Positions 21,689 through 21,858 of a stretch of DNA of 21,858 nt are shown here, one piece after another. The notes under the pieces were generated by a model. That model searched no databases. It was given only the letters and a program-made list of their open reading frames with translations, and was not told the DNA's origin. Position numbers and translations under genes: made by a program. Each line of letters starts with the position of its first letter. The first letter of the stretch is position 1. The DNA is from Hydromicrobium sp964415365 (GTDB lineage: Bacteria > Actinomycetota > Humimicrobiia > Humimicrobiales > Humimicrobiaceae): positions 1 to 21,858 of the forward strand of contig CAYPYW010000036.1 in assembly GCA_964415365.1 (NCBI GenBank), written 5' to 3'.

Positions 21689-21858
21689 AAAATGCTCCCG
21701 CTGAATTAGAAGTTTTTTTATATTAATTTTTTAAAATATGTGGTGAATCTCTCCCATCAGACCCATTGTATATTAAAATTAGTTCGGTTTGAATAACCTA
21801 CTTCTCCCCTGTTGCCTCATATAAAAATCTAAAGGAAAGCTAATACGTTGCCTCATTA
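21689..21858. other. Right-edge non-coding stretch with a short direct repeat
   Basis: No gene is supported. GTTGCCTCAT occurs at 21811-21820 and 21847-21856. On the minus strand a 25-codon frame (21856 to 21779) starts MRQRISFPLDFYMRQQ, so the repeat encodes MRQ twice. It continues to the window edge, so it may belong to something larger outside. Confidence 0.3.

Noticed and set aside
21779..21856. Small peptide gene with a duplicated MRQ start
   Set aside because: Only 25 codons, with no ribosome site visible before the window ends; the internal direct repeat explains the pattern.

Overview
The window looks like chromosome from a low-GC, anaerobic Bacillota-type bacterium (Clostridia or Halanaerobiia-like). 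The main reasons are the SigI/RsgI-like sigma/anti-sigma pair, AGGAGG-type ribosome sites, AT-rich codon use and family-level resemblances. The species cannot be named from the sequence alone. No rRNA, CRISPR array or intact tRNA is visible.

Positions 1-6200 are backbone-like and moderately AT-rich. On the minus strand they carry a small RRM RNA-binding protein with a long leader, an exported serpin, an overlapping sigI-rsgI pair, an orphan AbrB-type protein, an unknown 250-residue protein, a small membrane protein and a DUF488 protein. One plus-strand gene encodes a stand-alone THUMP-domain protein.

Positions 6200-10500 are a toxin-antitoxin and debris zone. They hold an XRE-ImmA/IrrE regulator overlapping a MazF/PemK toxin, with a palindromic operator. 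Next come a second, broken DUF488 copy, an orphan HigA-like antitoxin whose toxin survives only as a C-terminal stub, and a DUF3298-type lipoprotein translationally joined to a RelB/RelE pair.

Positions 10700-16200 become strikingly AT-rich. A tightly packed five-gene minus-strand operon runs from 16184 to 11057: ParB-like protein, PD-(D/E)XK nuclease, SNF2 ATPase, second ParB-like protein, and a radical SAM protein with an N-terminal B12-binding-like domain. This is the best candidate in the window for an undescribed system. The gene set (DNA-binding or nucleotide-sensing ParB folds, translocase, nuclease, radical chemistry) resembles the logic of DNA-modification/restriction systems such as Dpd or Dnd without matching either. 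A role in DNA modification and defence is inference.

Positions 16200-21858 are a defence cassette. Two 372-bp direct repeats (16406-16777 and 21317-21688) each encode a TIR/nucleoside-deoxyribosyltransferase-like protein. The left copy is complete and the right copy has lost its C-terminus. Between them lie a flavodoxin, a PGN_0703-type putative restriction endonuclease, a TIR-domain protein and a DUF4238 gene interrupted by a -1 frameshift exactly at a U UUU UUA heptamer. The neighbourhood of TIR proteins, nucleases and toxin-antitoxin genes fits a defence island built by repeated insertion and decay.
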